A model generated the notes under the pieces. It had not been told where the DNA came from and did not search any database. It saw only the letters and a list, made by a program, of their open reading frames with translations. The translations under genes and the position numbers were made by a program. A DNA stretch of 64,000 nt from Halieaceae bacterium (GTDB lineage Bacteria > Pseudomonadota > Gammaproteobacteria > Pseudomonadales > Halieaceae): assembly GCA_902631395.1 (NCBI GenBank), contig CACOYM010000011.1:22651-86650 (forward strand), given 5' to 3'. Of the stretch, positions 62,217-64,000 are shown in pieces. Every line of letters starts with the position of its first letter. The stretch's first letter is position 1.

Positions 62217-63042
62217 TTCTCATATTCATCTTTGGCGTCGTGCGCGTGGTGACTATGACTGGCTGACTTCAGATTTGAAAGAAATTTTTCGGGACTTTGG
62301 CCCAGAAGATTACGTTTCCGCTAAGGACGGTTTTGAAACTGTTGGTGCGGTTTTGGTGCAGGCAGCCCCTTCGGTTACGGAGACTGAATACTTACTCGAG
62401 CTTGCACGAGATGTTCCGTGGATAAGGGGTGTGGTCGGTTGGATTAATTTTGAATCAAATGCTGTGGCGACACTGCAGCGACTTGCACGTAATCCTTTTT
62501 TTAAGGGTGTGCGGCCAATGTTGCAGGATATTACGCATACCGACTGGGTGCTTAAGCGCGAATTCTCATCAGTTTTCGAGACATTAGATTCACTAAGCCT
62601 TACATTCGATGCTTTGGTACAGCCGCGACATTTGGACGTAATCGCTCGTCTAATGGAACGCCATCCTAATCTGCGTCTGGTCATTGATCATTGTGCTAAG
62701 CCTAATGTTTCTGCTGGGCAATTCGATGATTGGGCAGTAAGCATCGGGCGCCTCGCCGAATTCCCGGGTGTTTTCGTGAAGTTTTCCGGACTCACGACGG
62801 AAGCGAAAAAGGGAGAATCTGCTGCATCAGTTTATGCGCCCTATTTGAAGCATCTCTTCGCCACTTTTGGCGAAGACCGAGTTATGTGGGGGAGTGACTG
62901 GCCCGTTGTGAACTTGAGCACCAGTTTCCAAAAATGGTCTCTAGTCAGCGAGGAATTAATGCGTGATGTATCCTTCGGGCATCGGCAGAAATTTTGGTCT
63001 CGCAATGCGCAGCTTTTCTACGGTCTAGATCTTTCAACATAA
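62203..63042 (+). CDS. Amidohydrolase-family L-fuconolactonase
   Basis: A 279-aa amidohydrolase (amidohydro_2 family). The metal motif VDSHIHLW (His7, His9) opens the protein, VIDHCAKPN carries another ligand, and the catalytic Asp is in MWGSDWPV near residue 230. Members hydrolyse L-fucono- or L-rhamnonolactone. ATG 62203 with GAGG 6 nt upstream is chosen; a longer frame lies inside the reductase gene. Its position supports L-fucono-1,5- or 1,4-lactone opening to L-fuconate. Confidence 0.9.
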   Translation: MEVVDSHIHLWRRARGDYDWLTSDLKEIFRDFGPEDYVSAKDGFETVGAVLVQAAPSVTETEYLLELARDVPWIRGVVGWINFESNAVATLQRLARNPFFKGVRPMLQDITHTDWVLKREFSSVFETLDSLSLTFDALVQPRHLDVIARLMERHPNLRLVIDHCAKPNVSAGQFDDWAVSIGRLAEFPGVFVKFSGLTTEAKKGESAASVYAPYLKHLFATFGEDRVMWGSDWPVVNLSTSFQKWSLVSEELMRDVSFGHRQKFWSRNAQLFYGLDLST

Positions 63043-63663
63043 ACGTTTTCGTTAACGGAATCTGAAAAGATATATCCATACTTATCGAATCGAGCAGTGG
63101 CACAGGGCGAGCGTTCACTCGAAAACAGCAGGTGATGGCTTCTATGTGGCTCTGATAGGATTGTGAAACCATCCACACGTAGTTTTCAGCGCCAACGTCG
63201 GCAACATATTTTCGTACAAAAGTTACTGCGACGCTTGCTAATTTGACTCGGGCGCTATTTATCAATGCTAGCCCTTGCAGCGATATTCCGGCGTCCGATA
63301 ATTTGGTAATCGCGTTCAGGAAGTTTGAAGATCAATTGGTGCGGGTCGGCTTGATTTATTGATGCATAAATCGGCGTCTCACAGATTGTTAAAAACAGCT
63401 TTTCGGTGTGGAAAGATTCTCTGTGTGCCCCTGAATGTGGCGAAATAGAAGGGAATTTACCTCACTGCAGCTTTCGCAATAAATTGGACATCTCAGTGTT
63501 GCTTCGCTGTGTTTTTGAGGCTAGGAAAATGCGACGCTTGGAACTTCTCTGTAAGCGGTCCAATTCCAATCACGACTAGGCGTAATCTTGTGAGAGAAAA
63601 TATACTGACTGCACCGTAACACGATTGCGCACTGTTTATCTCTGGGAGGGGAGCACGAGCGAG
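63043..63663. other. Intergenic region after the fucose genes
   Basis: A 620-bp gap. Minus-strand frames of 106 and 168 codons cross it, but they lack ribosome sites and recognisable domains and one runs over the start of a real gene. It should contain the end of the fucose transcript and the promoter of the flavoprotein gene. No repeat or RNA gene recognised. Confidence 0.5.
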
Positions 63664-64000
63664 ATGGCAGATTCTGAGATCACAGAGGTCCTGATTATTG
63701 GCGCTGGAGCTGCTGGCCTTACCGCGGCTGTGGCCGCTCACGATAGCGGCGCGAAAGTGACTGTTATCGAGAAGTGCGCAAAACTTGGCGGCACTGCTGC
63801 GGTTTCTGGCGGTATTGTCTGGGTGCCCAGTAACCCTCAGATGCAAGAAAAGGGCATTCCAGACAATCGGGAGGATGCGCTCGCCTATTTCAGGTCGCTG
63901 GATCACGGCGAGATGAAAGACGACACTCTTGAGGCATTTGTAGATGAGGGAGCCAGCGCACTGAAGTTTCTCACCGAGCGGGGTGCGTTGCAGCTTCACC
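63664..64000 (+). CDS. FAD-dependent dehydrogenase, N-terminal part
   Basis: Partial gene; 112 codons visible before the window ends. It opens with the dinucleotide-binding motif VLIIGAGAAGLTAA (GxGxxG near 13-18), Glu at the end of strand 2 (VIEKC) and the LGGTAAVSGGIVWVP segment. This is the pattern of the fumarate reductase / 3-ketosteroid dehydrogenase flavoprotein family. GGGAGGGGAG lies about 12 nt before the ATG. Substrate cannot be judged from the fragment. It may or may not belong to the sugar pathway. Confidence 0.8.
   Translation, partial: MADSEITEVLIIGAGAAGLTAAVAAHDSGAKVTVIEKCAKLGGTAAVSGGIVWVPSNPQMQEKGIPDNREDALAYFRSLDHGEMKDDTLEAFVDEGASALKFLTERGALQLH

Noticed and set aside
62945-63265. 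106-codon minus-strand frame
   Set aside because: Overlaps the end of the lactonase gene, no ribosome site and no domain.
63493-63999. 168-codon minus-strand frame
   Set aside because: Covers the start of the FAD dehydrogenase, whose GxGxxG motif is clear on the plus strand.

Overview
The window reads as a chromosomal segment of a marine-type gammaproteobacterium. The gene orders smc-zipA-ligA, sdhCDAB-sucAB-lpdA-sucCD and ccmABCDEFGHI, the tesA/ybbA divergent pair and the yadG-yadH pair are all typical of Gammaproteobacteria, and protein motifs lean towards the Pseudomonas / Cellvibrionales side. A Halieaceae (OM60/NOR5)-like host is an inference from overall character, not something proved by the sequence. 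Gene density is high, many neighbours overlap by 1-4 bp (ATGA, GTGA, TGATG), and GTG or TTG starts are common.

Layout. 0-4.4 kb: the 5' part of a voltage-gated cation channel gene, tesA, and the divergent ybbA-ybbP ABC system. 4.4-7.2 kb: mdh, ttcA and the start of a complete cytochrome c maturation operon (ccmA-I, to 13.6 kb). 13.7-21 kb: smc, zipA, ligA and a lytic-transglycosylase-like lipoprotein. 21-24.2 kb: phoB-phoR and hisC. 24.3-25.4 kb: a FabH-like ketoacyl synthase facing hisC. 25.4-38.2 kb: nearly the whole oxidative TCA branch (gltA divergent from sdhCDAB, then sucAB, lpdA, sucCD). 38.2-40.2 kb: htpG behind a near-perfect sigma-32 promoter. 40.2-44.8 kb: a decayed sixA-like gene, an alpha/beta hydrolase, folE, prmB, aroC and a small membrane protein. 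44.8-48 kb: a tightly packed operon with an exported SAM-methyltransferase-like protein, a TusA-like protein, epmC, pdxB and msrB. 48-51.5 kb: tRNA-Gly and tRNA-Glu, an ABC exporter pair, queF and tRNA-Ser.

From tRNA-Ser (51.4 kb) to about 55.2 kb the window turns into an accessory zone. The 3' end of tRNA-Ser is duplicated exactly (15 nt) 1.1 kb downstream, enclosing one membrane-protein gene, a terminator and two GGGGGGACA repeats, but no integrase. Beyond it lie a MAPEG protein, a secreted NTF2-like protein, a truncated GFA/CENP-V domain, tiny membrane ORFs and much non-coding DNA.

From 55.3 kb to the end there is a catabolic region. It holds an exported AstE/AspA-like protein and a recognisable non-phosphorylative L-fucose pathway: FucP permease, mutarotase, aldo/keto reductase (L-fucose dehydrogenase candidate), L-fuconolactonase, L-fuconate dehydratase with all catalytic residues visible, and an SDR suited to the 2-keto-3-deoxy-L-fuconate step. 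The last hydrolase and any regulator are not in the window. The window ends inside an FAD-dependent dehydrogenase gene.

Most of the window is conserved core metabolism. The parts most worth a second look are the tRNA-Ser-flanked mini-element, the sixA pseudogene, the exported methyltransferase operon, the repeated leader sequence at 54.05 and 55.2 kb, and the fucose cluster.
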